Source: JADJLQ01 sp044227925 (lineage in GTDB: Bacteria > Bacteroidota > Bacteroidia > Chitinophagales > Saprospiraceae). Taken from it: DNA of 15,520 nucleotides. A model generated the notes under the pieces. That model was given only the letters and a program-made list of their open reading frames with translations. It had not been told where the DNA came from and made no database searches. Within the stretch, counting starts at the first letter, position 1, and the number at the start of each line of letters is the position of its first letter. The stretch covers positions 1 through 15,520 of the forward strand of contig JBGAVW010000090.1 of assembly GCA_044227925.1 (NCBI GenBank). Direction: 5' to 3'. This document shows positions 1 through 8,000 of the stretch, one piece after another. Position numbers and translations under genes: made by a program.

Positions 1-163
1 ATGTAATAACAGCAAAGCTTTACTCTCCTCATTTTATTACAAATTATAATCGAGAGATGCGACTACTGTTCAAATTATAAAGAGGTAGATCCCAAAGAGA
101 ATGATAACTACAATATACTAATCATACTTGTTTGTCAATAATTGTCCACTTATGTTATTGTTT

Positions 164-1144
164 CTATTCAGTAGTGTCAGCTATTAATTTGGCATTTGCA
201 TTCCAAAGCTTAATTTTTCCCGTGATACTTGAAGTGATGATTTTTTCAGACTTGCTATTCCAATCCACCCCCCATAACAAGTCTTTGGATTTTCCAGTAT
301 ATAATAATTTTCCTTTTGCATTCCATATTCGAAGAGCATCGCTGGCAGAAGCTAAAAGAGTTCCTGATTTATTCCATCGAATGTTCCTGTATTCTGCTTT
401 GCTTCCGTATAAAGTTTTAGTCAGTGTCCCATCAGGCTTCCAAAACTGAATAATGGATTTTATGCCTTCTTTGTCGTGCCCATAATCGCCAATTGCAAAA
501 AAATCTCCAGACGGGTGCCAACAGATAGTTAAAATGCCGGTATTTTCCTTTCGATGCTTGATTACTTTTAATGTTATGCCCAAAGTATCCAAAATTCTTA
601 TATCGTCTCCACTAACAGCAATGATATTTTTACTTGGATGCCAGCCAATAGAAAAATAGCTATTGTTGTCTTCTTTTTTGATTGTCCGCAATAAATTACC
701 TGTAGAGTCCCAAATTTTAACCAGCCCGTCATTATCAGCAGTTGCCAGAAGCTGACCATTAAAATTCCAATCAATTCCTCTTGCTCCATTAGGTATTCCG
801 TTTAGTTTAATGAATTTTTCTGTCACCGTATTTAAAATACTTACTTCATCGTCATTGGTTGCTACGGCTAACAAATTATTTGTGGGGTGCCAACGTACCT
901 GCCTTATCATACTTTTAAGTTGATAGGTTTTGAGTAGTTTTGAATTTTCACCGTCGTAAATTTTTAATAAACTGTCATCGCCTCCCACAGCAATTCTTTT
1001 ATCGTCGGCACTCCAGTCTGCAGACCACAAAAGTGTTTCCGTTCCTCCATTAACTGGTTTACTTCTTGTAACCAAACTCTGTTCGCATGAAGATTTCGGG
1101 AGAATTAGAGAAATTAATAAGTAAAGTGGCAGGAATTTTACCAT
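164..1144 (-). CDS. WD40 repeat protein, exported (probable lipoprotein)
   Basis: About seven WD40-type repeats fill the protein after the N-terminus, enough for one seven-bladed beta-propeller. Repeat ends such as VKIWDS, LRIWNA and IKLWNA and repeat starts such as VRWHP, IGWHP, ICWHP and VDWNS recur about every 40 residues. WD40 propellers are binding scaffolds; the partner cannot be told from sequence. I chose the ATG at 1144 because it is followed at once by a signal-peptide-like stretch (MVKFLPLYLLISLILP) and a Cys (KSSC), which could be a lipid anchor although the lipobox is not canonical. An in-frame ATG at 1204 would add 20 residues ahead of the signal and is less likely. It stands alone on the minus strand with no obvious operon partner. 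Fold is confident; function is unknown. Confidence 0.8.
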   Translation of the reverse strand: MVKFLPLYLLISLILPKSSCEQSLVTRSKPVNGGTETLLWSADWSADDKRIAVGGDDSLLKIYDGENSKLLKTYQLKSMIRQVRWHPTNNLLAVATNDDEVSILNTVTEKFIKLNGIPNGARGIDWNFNGQLLATADNDGLVKIWDSTGNLLRTIKKEDNNSYFSIGWHPSKNIIAVSGDDIRILDTLGITLKVIKHRKENTGILTICWHPSGDFFAIGDYGHDKEGIKSIIQFWKPDGTLTKTLYGSKAEYRNIRWNKSGTLLASASDALRIWNAKGKLLYTGKSKDLLWGVDWNSKSEKIITSSITGKIKLWNANAKLIADTTE

Positions 1145-1298
1145 AAGAACTTTAATTGAAATAAGGTTTGTTTTGTATGACGCATAAAGGCTGTATTTCT
1201 GCATTGATACTTATCCAAAGCTGCATTTGACTCTATAAAACGAAAGTGTTGGACATGATTTCTAAAATTCAATATGGGTAATGTTGTTGGCAATCTCT

Positions 1299-1706
1299 TT
1301 AATTGTCATAGGGGCTTTTTTGTCCATTGTTTAATAAAACTTTAATAATTCGAATCCTATTGTATCGTTGAAGAAAAATAGGATAAAGGTTTACATAAAG
1401 ATTTAACAAGGTTAAAAAACAAATGTCAAAACAACTAAGTTTTTTGTCTGTAATAAAAATCAATCCAACACAAAGTATTGTTCCAAAGATATGTCTTAAT
1501 TCGTTTTTTCTTGTTTCTAATTCGTATTGATACAATTCGTTTGTCCGTTCGGATTTGTTAAATTTAATTTGAATGAGACCTCTCCATTTTCTGGCAATAT
1601 CACCTGTAAATGGCAAATACTTTTTGAATAATTTGATTCCTACAAATTCATATATTGTTTTGTTACGATAAAATTCAAATTCCTTTGGCTTAAAATAGTA
1701 CTTCAT
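1299..1706 (-). CDS. Small membrane protein resembling CrtO-type acyltransferases
   Basis: A 135-residue protein with two probable membrane segments (about residues 73-87 and 94-112). The N-terminal part has a YEFVGIKLFKKYLPFTGD block, and the second segment is followed by NLYPIFLQRYNRIRI. Both resemble, from memory, the glycosyl-4,4'-diaponeurosporenoate acyltransferase (CrtO) family, in which a membrane helix is followed by an N-x-P-x(3)-QRYNR motif. In staphylococci CrtO acylates a glycosylated carotenoid, but no carotenoid or glycosyltransferase gene lies nearby, so the substrate here is open. Length is near that of small family members and there is no sign of damage. The family call is moderate; the enzymatic role is inference. 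Confidence 0.55.
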   Translation of the reverse strand: MKYYFKPKEFEFYRNKTIYEFVGIKLFKKYLPFTGDIARKWRGLIQIKFNKSERTNELYQYELETRKNELRHIFGTILCVGLIFITDKKLSCFDICFLTLLNLYVNLYPIFLQRYNRIRIIKVLLNNGQKSPYDN

Positions 1707-1751
1707 TATTATTATTAAGTCTTTCTGATTTTTTGCATTCAGTAATTCTTG

Positions 1752-1823
1752 TTATCTACATAGTGTTTTATGTTGATAGCTGTATTTTTTTTTCTTCATT
1801 TCATTAATTTGGGCTGTGCTCAT
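1752..1823 (-). pseudogene. Short 23-codon ORF coupled to the preceding gene tail; probable 5' stub
   Basis: An ATG at 1823 overlaps the TGA of the preceding reading frame as ATGA, the usual arrangement of a translationally coupled downstream gene. The frame reads MSTAQINEMKKKKYSYQ and stops after 23 codons. Because the gene tail just upstream is itself a fragment, this looks like the beginning of the next gene of a former operon that has been cut off, rather than a functional peptide. I do not recognise the family. Confidence 0.35.
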
Positions 1824-1996
1824 CTTTCCAATCCCGATGGATAATGGAGAACGAAGCTATTTCCCACATTGCTATACGGTCTGTCTCTGTTGTCATATAA
1901 ATCAATGGAATTAGAATGACTAAGAGCGAATGAGTATTGCTGCAATTGGAAATTGACCAACTGGCGGCCCAAAACAGAAGCTAAATTGATACTTAA
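1820..1996 (-). pseudogene. 3' fragment of an unrecognised gene fused to the HAD stump
   Basis: The last 58 codons of the open frame that begins as a HAD phosphatase do not continue that fold. After residue A116 the sequence changes to LSINLASVLGRQLVNFQL and runs to PSGLER-stop without the HAD motifs. Codon use looks natural and the end overlaps a new ATG by ATGA, so this is probably the genuine C-terminal end of another gene that was joined in frame. I could not assign it to a family. It could also be a non-coding sequence that happens to be open. Confidence 0.45.
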
Positions 1997-2344
1997 TGCA
2001 ACAAATAATTGATATCCCTGAGCACCCAATCTCTCCAGCAATTCATGAATTCCCTCGTAAAGTTCGTTTTCAAAAAGCCCTTTAGTAGAAAAGTACTCTC
2101 TATAGTACTCCACTGCCTTATCTGCAAGATCGTTTGAAAGGGCATACCTTGCTATAAAAGAATCCCGGAGAGGAGGACCTATAAAACTATCCAGCTCTTT
2201 TATTGAATGCTCTGAGATATCCAGTTTTTTTAGAGAATATAAAATTGAATTGATAATCCCTTCTTTTGGATCAGTCAATGTTCCATCAAGATCGAATAAA
2301 ATATTATCCATCTTACCAATCCTGGTATTATCTGAGCGATTCAT
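1997..2344 (-). pseudogene. HAD-family phosphatase (phosphoglycolate phosphatase-like), truncated
   Basis: The first 116 codons are a good match to the start of a Gph-like HAD hydrolase. Motif I (ILFDLDGTLTDP, with D18 nucleophile and D20) is intact, followed by the helical cap region with FIGPPLRDSF and the YEGIHELLERLGAQGYQLFVA segment. In intact family members that last segment leads into motif II (a Thr/Ser, usually ATSKP), then the motif III Lys and motif IV GDxxxD; none of these is present. The match stops between codons 116 and 117 and an unrelated tail follows in frame. The whole open frame is 174 residues (1820-2344) against about 210-220 for intact relatives. Likely start is the ATG at 2344 or, by family comparison, the ATG at 2311. 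Without motifs II-IV it should be inactive. Confidence 0.75.
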
Positions 2345-2457
2345 CTTAATTTTAGTAAAAATAGGTTATATTTTAATTTTGAAGCAAACCAGGTGATTTT
2401 TATTTATTTCTGTTTCATCTTGAAGATAGAATTTATACGATTATTAAATTGTTTAGT

Positions 2458-2574
2458 TTACTCTTCTGCTAAATCTATTTTGATGTGCCGAATATAAAAT
2501 AAATGTTCAGGCTTATTTTTTTGATCGAAAATTTGAACTAGCTCAGAATGAACATCTGTTTGAAAAAACTTCAT
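2458..2574 (-). CDS. Possible small ORF, 38 codons, or 3' end of a decayed gene
   Basis: An open frame starts at the ATG at 2574 and ends at TAA 2458-2460. It reads MKFFQTDVHSELVQIFDQ and then a Lys/Glu-rich section ending IDLAEE. The frame stays open about 11 codons upstream of the ATG to a stop near 2607, running through the first palindrome. The composition is protein-like, but the length is short and I recognise no family. It could be the tail of a lost gene. Confidence 0.25.
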   Translation of the reverse strand: MKFFQTDVHSELVQIFDQKNKPEHLFYIRHIKIDLAEE

Positions 2575-2587
2575 TAATAAAGATGTA

Positions 2588-2737
2588 CGACCCGGACTGG
2601 GTCGGATTTAATATGTATTTGAATTTATAAATAGTTGATCCCTTCGGGATTTATAGCCCTGAATAGTCTTTAGAATCCGAAGGATTCAAATGGTTCTAAC
2701 ATCATCATCAATAATCATCTCGACCCCATTGGGATCG
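2588..2737. repeat. Cluster of four short palindromes (REP-like)
   Basis: Four stem-loops lie within 150 bases. CGACCC-GGACT-GGGTCG is at 2588-2604, ATCCC-TTC-GGGAT at 2638-2650, GAATCC-GAA-GGATTC at 2673-2687, and CGACCCC-ATT-GGGATCG (one mismatch) at 2721-2737. Three have 3-base loops (TTC, GAA, ATT) and G/C-rich arms in otherwise AT-rich DNA. They resemble the extragenic palindromic clusters common in Bacteroidota intergenic regions. Copy number in the genome cannot be judged from one window. Confidence 0.6.
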
Positions 2738-2848
2738 TATGTTTTGCTATAATTTTCGTTTTTATCAAAAAAAATTGACCTGATGAAGCTCGTATTGGAA
2801 GTTATAGGGTTGGAAAAATTATTATTATGGCACCTCAAAATTAGATTT

Positions 2849-3370
2849 CTACTCTTCTGCTTTTTTTAAATTAAACCGCTTTATCCTTGCCTTCAATGAT
2901 GGAATGTTTTCTTCCATTATGCCGGTTAAAATCCGGTCGAAGTCCTTTTTCAAAATAGAATTCTTCCCGGATAAGTCGAATAAACTTTGTAGTGAATTAA
3001 CTCTCACTATTTTACTTTCTCTTTTATCCTGGACCCAATCCGTTAATCGCTGCCATATTTTTTTCAATTCCAGAGCGGTAAGTGGAATGCGCGTAACCAG
3101 TAAAGCCAGATGCCATTTGAGTTCTATCGGGCATTCTTTCACGGCTGCCTGTATCAGGTCTTTTTTGTGACTAGCCAAATAGGCCGGATACCTTATAGTG
3201 ATTTTTTCTATTGCATCCGCTGTGCGCATCACGACTGTACGATCGCTATGAAAAAGGCCCTGGAATAAAATATCAAAATCCTGCTGATTTTTTATTTTAC
3301 GTACGACTTCGTCTACTCTGCCTATCGATCGCAGATCTCCGCCTTTTAATTTGTCGTAATCGTTTTCCAT
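2849..3370 (-). CDS. HEAT-repeat-like hypothetical protein
   Basis: A soluble, all-helical protein of about 173 residues. From the ATG at 3370 it starts MENDYDKLKGGDLRSIG, which looks like a family N-terminus, and continues with helical pairs typical of HEAT-like repeats: VVMRTADAIEKIT, then ELKWHLALLVTRIPLT, then IVRVNSLQSLFDLS. Such proteins usually act as adaptors; no catalytic motif is visible. An ATG at 3409 and a TTG at 3412 are in frame, but the 3370 start has the A-rich upstream tract typical of Bacteroidota starts and an upstream TCTTTTTG that resembles the -7 element. The next gene upstream on this strand is the alpha/beta hydrolase, 110 bases away. Function unknown. Confidence 0.7.
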   Translation of the reverse strand: MENDYDKLKGGDLRSIGRVDEVVRKIKNQQDFDILFQGLFHSDRTVVMRTADAIEKITIRYPAYLASHKKDLIQAAVKECPIELKWHLALLVTRIPLTALELKKIWQRLTDWVQDKRESKIVRVNSLQSLFDLSGKNSILKKDFDRILTGIMEENIPSLKARIKRFNLKKAEE

Positions 3371-3480
3371 TTTTTTATTCGGTGTTTCAAAAAGAGACGG
3401 TGTTACCATCAATTATAAAATAATTAGGCTTAGTATGTATTATTATTATTCTCCGTAATGAGAAACCGTCCCTGATTTTT

Positions 3481-4281
3481 CTACCCGGTCTGTTTATCGA
3501 AATATTCGATAATTTTTCTTTCATATTCGGCCTTATGTTCTGATTTCATGATGGAAGCATGTTTTGCATTTCGTACGGTCCAAAGCTCTACCGGTATACG
3601 GCTATTTTCTTTTAGTTTCATTCCCATTTCGAGGGGGGTCCAATCGTCTATCTCAGAGTAAATAAGCAGCATTGATTTTAGTCTTTTGATATCCTGTACA
3701 CGATCGACCGGCCTGATTTTCTTTTTATATTTGGGGAATAAGAAATTCATCACCTGCAATGTTTTGTAAGGTAAGGGAAATTTTATCCAATAGTCGTCCA
3801 GGCTCGTAGCAGCACTTTCAATAACGGCAAAATCATAGGTGTGAGCTTCTGCAGTAAATGCAATAGTAGCCCACTGTGCACCCATAGATATGCCCAAATA
3901 GCCAACGGGTATATTGGGAGAGGCTTTAATTGCTTCTCTACCTATAGCGAGGATGTCTTCATAGTATGAAAAATTGCCATGCGTGCTCTCTCCAAAACCA
4001 TTAAGGTCAAAAACCAATGCATTGTATCCATTTTTCCGCAACAATTCCGTGTATCCATTTTTAATAAAATAAGCTTTGGCTTCTTTGCCCATAGGATGGC
4101 CCAATACAATAGTTGCCTTTGGTATTTCAGTATGTGCTTTAGCAAAGAGTCCATGTATGATGCCACCTGATTTACTCTTAGTATGAATTTTTTGCCATTC
4201 TTTTTGCTGTGCTTCAGTCAATGGATTTTGCCATTTTACCATAAATCGACCGAAAAAAGGTATTTTAAGAAGTTTGTACAT
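3481..4281 (-). CDS. Alpha/beta hydrolase family protein
   Basis: A 266-residue alpha/beta-hydrolase. Numbered from the ATG at 4281, the order is: oxyanion-region VLGHPMG (about 59-65), the FDLNGFGES strand-turn (about 91-99), nucleophile elbow GISMGA with Ser132, acid candidates Asp212/Asp213 in YSEIDDWTP, and His241 in NAKHAS. All three triad positions are present and correctly ordered, so it should be an active serine hydrolase. Substrate cannot be predicted. A TTG three codons upstream (4290) is in frame but the ATG is preferred. The N-terminus is short and hydrophobic (LLKIPFFGRF) but not a clear signal peptide. It begins 38 bases after the response regulator stop on the same strand and may be cotranscribed with the two-component genes. 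Confidence 0.85.
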   Translation of the reverse strand: MYKLLKIPFFGRFMVKWQNPLTEAQQKEWQKIHTKSKSGGIIHGLFAKAHTEIPKATIVLGHPMGKEAKAYFIKNGYTELLRKNGYNALVFDLNGFGESTHGNFSYYEDILAIGREAIKASPNIPVGYLGISMGAQWATIAFTAEAHTYDFAVIESAATSLDDYWIKFPLPYKTLQVMNFLFPKYKKKIRPVDRVQDIKRLKSMLLIYSEIDDWTPLEMGMKLKENSRIPVELWTVRNAKHASIMKSEHKAEYERKIIEYFDKQTG

Positions 4282-4319
4282 GTAATACAATTAATTACGT
4301 TTAGGTAAAAATAGTTCTA

Positions 4320-4952
4320 TTATTTTTCCAACACAATTCTATCCCGGATCGCTTTGGCTACGGCTTCTTTTCCACTGTTTACATGTAACTTACCGTAAAT
4401 ATTCTTTAGATGACTTCGTACGGTATCGAGTGAAATAAAACATTCTGCCCCAATTTTTTTGTAGGAATACCCTTCTACCAAATAATGCAGGATTTCTACT
4501 TCTCTTTTTGAAAGATCGTATTGTGGTGGAGCGGGTTTTTGATGAAAAGATTTGAGCACTTTCCTTGCTATACCCGGAGACATAGGGGCACTGCCCAAAA
4601 CAACATCTTTAATGGCTTCGTACAGTTTGGCAGGAGAGGTACTTTTTAGCAAATATCCATCCGCCCCGGCTGCCAATGATTTAAAAATTTTATCATCATC
4701 ATCAAATACGGTATGCATAATCACATTAATATTTGAATCTATAATTTTTATTTGTTCCACGCCATAGATGCCGTTTTTGCCAGGCATATCTATATCCATG
4801 AGCACTACATCGGGCTTTTGCCTGGTTACATCTTCCTGTACAGAGTCACAATTAGTATAAGTGCCCACTATATCGATATCGGGCAGGGTAGATAACATCA
4901 ATAATAAAGAATCTCTTAATAAGGTATTATCTTCATATATTATCAATCTCAT
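4320..4952 (-). CDS. NarL/FixJ-family response regulator
   Basis: A 210-residue two-domain transcription regulator. The receiver domain (about 1-120) has the acidic pair E7-D8, phosphoacceptor D53 in VVLMDIDMPG, the switch Thr81 and Lys103 of LLKS. The C-terminal domain (about 146-206) is a LuxR-type helix-turn-helix with LSKREVEILHYLVEGYSYKKIG and then SLDTVRSHLKNIYGKL. It should bind DNA after phosphorylation by the kinase encoded 81 bases upstream on the same strand, which belongs to the HisKA_3 class that normally pairs with this regulator type. Length is normal and all catalytic residues are present. Target genes are not evident; the hydrolase just downstream is a candidate. Confidence 0.93.
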   Translation of the reverse strand: MRLIIYEDNTLLRDSLLLMLSTLPDIDIVGTYTNCDSVQEDVTRQKPDVVLMDIDMPGKNGIYGVEQIKIIDSNINVIMHTVFDDDDKIFKSLAAGADGYLLKSTSPAKLYEAIKDVVLGSAPMSPGIARKVLKSFHQKPAPPQYDLSKREVEILHYLVEGYSYKKIGAECFISLDTVRSHLKNIYGKLHVNSGKEAVAKAIRDRIVLEK

Positions 4953-4977
4953 CTGAAGGTTTTTAGAAAATGTGGCT

Positions 4978-5042
4978 ATGGGGCATTAAACCCATCAAAT
5001 ATAGCCAATGCCGGGCACTCCCCCATCACATGTTTATGTGAT
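4978..5042 (-). other. Hairpins between kinase and regulator genes
   Basis: A perfect stem-loop with 7-bp arms (ATCACAT-GTTT-ATGTGAT, 5025-5042) overlaps the kinase stop codon. A second possible stem (ATGGG/CCCAT, 4978-4982 with 4991-4995) follows in the 81-base gap before the regulator. No T-tract follows the hairpin on the transcribed strand, so a terminator is unlikely. An effect on mRNA stability or translation coupling is possible but inferred. Confidence 0.35.
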
Positions 5043-8000
5043 ATTTATTGGTATTGTGCAGAGTATAGCTGTGCCTTTTGAATCAAAAGGTCCGATTTTA
5101 AAAGTGCCTTTTAGTTTTTCGGCCCGTTGCTTCATATTATTTAATCCATTTCCTTTAGTAATGGTAGAATCATCCAGGCCGATACCATTATCTTTTATTT
5201 CAATTTGAAGAGATTTAGGGGTGGAGGACATGACGATACTGGTTTCAGTGGCCTGAGAATGTTTTACTATATTATTTAGTATTTCTTTGAATATCAGGTA
5301 TACATTCTGCCTTGTTTCTATATCCAGGACCTGCTCTTTACTATGTATACCACTGATATTAAAATTATAGTTTATGTTTTTTGATTCCAGTATCTGACCG
5401 GCAAATTTCTTCATCCGGTCCAGTAGATTTTGTAGTTTATCGTTTTGGGGTTGTATACTCCACACAATATCTCGCAGAGATTCCGTGACATGGCCTGCCT
5501 GATCGGAAATTTGTCCCAGGTATTTATTTAATACTGATTTTTCCATATCGTGGCTGCTTACCATTTTAGACAATACATTGATGGTAGTGAGTGAGGCACC
5601 AATATCATCGTGTAAGTCGGCCGAAATGCGCTGTCTCATGCGCTCCAGTTTCATCAGTTGATGGATTCTGAAATTATATATAAAATAACCGGCAGTACCT
5701 ATGATCAAAACCGAAAGAGTATTAAACCACCAGGTTTGAAACCACGGTGGGTCGATGATGATCTGCAATGCCTTTTCTTTACTCTGCCGTTGATTGATAT
5801 TATTGGCTATAATGCGCAGTGTATAACTTCCGGGCAAGAGACGGGCAAAGCTCATATAGTTTCTTTTGCCCAATTTTACCCAACCTGTATCTACACCGTC
5901 CATTTTAAGGTAATACTCTATGTTTTCAGTTTGTGAAAAATCAGGTGACTGAAATTCAATATCAATCATATTCTGATTAAATGGCAACCGGATTTTAGAT
6001 AAATAACTGGCTTGGGTATCTGAAACCAGTTCGTGATTCATTACTTTGAAAGAAGTGATGATCGGCTGCGAAGTATGCGCAACCGGTGTTTCCATTACGG
6101 GCTTTATTTTGTTGAGCCCATTCACTCCACCCATCCATATATTTCCATTTCTGTCTTTATAGCAGGAAGCTGTATTAAACTCTTTTCCCTGTAGTCCGGC
6201 GTTTTCATTATAGTTTTCTACGACCCCCGTAAGAGGATATATTTTACTGATGCCATCATTAGAACTAATCCATATATAATCGTATTCGTCGTTCATTACA
6301 CTGTAGATCACATCGTTGGTCAGGCCCAGGCTCGAATTCCAAAGTTTGATTACCGCTTTGGTATTCCAGTCCGCCTGAATCAGGCCATTATCTGTAGCGA
6401 TCCAAAGGGTACTATTGAGTTTAATAAAATGCCGGGCATTGCTCGAAATGCGTTGAAACTCAGGAAATTCATGTAATTCACCACTGGCAGGATCATATTC
6501 AATAAAGTTTTTCTTTTCACTGGCTATATAAATTTTACCATCCAGGCGTTGCATATACCGTACGGTAAAATCTAACCGATCCAACGAATCTGAAATGTAT
6601 TTTGGTGCAGACCAGCTATGTGACCTGGTATCATATCGGCGTAATCCACCTTGATTGCCGCCCGTCAATACTGTATTTTCATCCAATGGAATGAGGCTGT
6701 ATAATTCCTGTGTTTTGGGATCATCCGGTACAGAATGAAAAGATGATTTTTTAGTGTCCAAATTAAATAAATAAAGTCCTGCCCAGGTAGCCAACCATAG
6801 ATGGCTTTTATGAGCGGGTAGGATGCTATAGATATTTTTAGATTCGGTATTTTTTTCATCCGGAAAATATCGGTTGGACTCCCCGGTCAGTATGTTTTGG
6901 TGTAAGAGTCCACCTACTAAGGTACCACAATAAAAATCAATATCATCTGGTGTATAAATACAGAAGAGGGAATTGTCTGCAATAGAACCATCCCTATTTC
7001 GGTCTATACGATATAAATCAAAAAATGTATTGGAATTATCGTATTTAGCAATACCACCTACACTTTCACCTATCCAGGTAATGCCCTGGCCATCTGTAAA
7101 CAGGGTCAGTATAAATTGGCTTTTAAGCGAATGAGAAATATTGGATCCAGATGATTTTGAAAGGGATTTTTTTGATTCATTTAATTTAATGATCCCATTG
7201 CTACGTGTCCCTATCCATATGGTATTGCGATCACTCTGATGGATGAGCCGCATATCGCCCGGCCATTTTTCTTGCGGATACTTCTGATTTAATGATTGGC
7301 CTTTATCCAGGCGACCATCATCAATATCAAACGTGTAAATTTCCGATCCATTAATAACGGCCCATAATCTATCACCAATCCCCTGGATATGGATGATCTC
7401 TGTTTTTTTTTGTGTAATCTTTGCTTTTATTTGCTGGGCTATTAATTTCCCATTATCGAAAGTATAAATTTCATGAGCTGATGCTAAAAAAACATTTCCA
7501 TTTATATCCTGGGTGATGGAATTGATCCTGGGACTATTTTCCAATGGGATCATTTTATTTAAAACCAGATCAAATCCATATAGTTTTCCATCCTGGATCA
7601 AAATCCAGATCCTGTTTTTGTCATCGATCATGATCAAACTAATGTATTCCCGGCCCGGTGAGACAAAGCCTGAATATATTTTTTCCGGAGCCCAAAATGT
7701 ATTGGTATATCTATCGTAAATGGCAATGCCCTCACTGGTACCAGTCCACAGTCGATCGTATTGATCTACAGCTAATGCGCTGAAAAATTTAGAATATTCC
7801 AATGAAGTTCCAGTACCGGACTGGGGTATAACTTTGGTAAATTTCATACCATCAAATCGATTGAGGCCATCCTGGGTACCAAACCAAATGAATTTATCAC
7901 TGGTTTGTGCTATACTGTAAACGCTGTTTTGGGAGAGGCCCTGTGAAGTGGTATAGGATTGAAATCTAAGTGGCTGACCAATCAGGACAAAGCATGAAAT

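Larger units (their letters stand above)
2345..2848. other. 504-base stretch with no confident gene
   Basis: This gap lies between the broken HAD gene and the HEAT-like gene. It holds a possible 38-codon ORF (2458-2574, minus strand) and a run of four short palindromes (2588-2737), described separately. The remainder is AT-rich with short polyT/polyA runs, and I see no RNA gene or other coding frame in it. Confidence 0.6.

Noticed and set aside
1..32. ATG at 30-32 on the minus strand, as the start of a gene leaving the window
   Set aside because: Only ten codons are visible and there is no convincing promoter or family pattern.
132..449. Open frame on the plus strand, 105 codons
   Set aside because: It is antisense to the WD40 gene, whose repeats are clear; the plus-strand protein shows no family features.
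1280..1300. GTTGTTGGCAAT as a possible integron attC core
   Set aside because: It does not match the GTTRRRY core and no paired inverse core or imperfect palindrome surrounds it.
3942..4170. Open frames on both strands inside the alpha/beta hydrolase gene
   Set aside because: They overlap a complete hydrolase with all triad residues; their proteins have no recognisable features.
5658..5936. Plus-strand open frame of 92 codons
   Set aside because: It lies opposite the membrane helix and Y_Y_Y part of the kinase gene and is a reading shadow of it.
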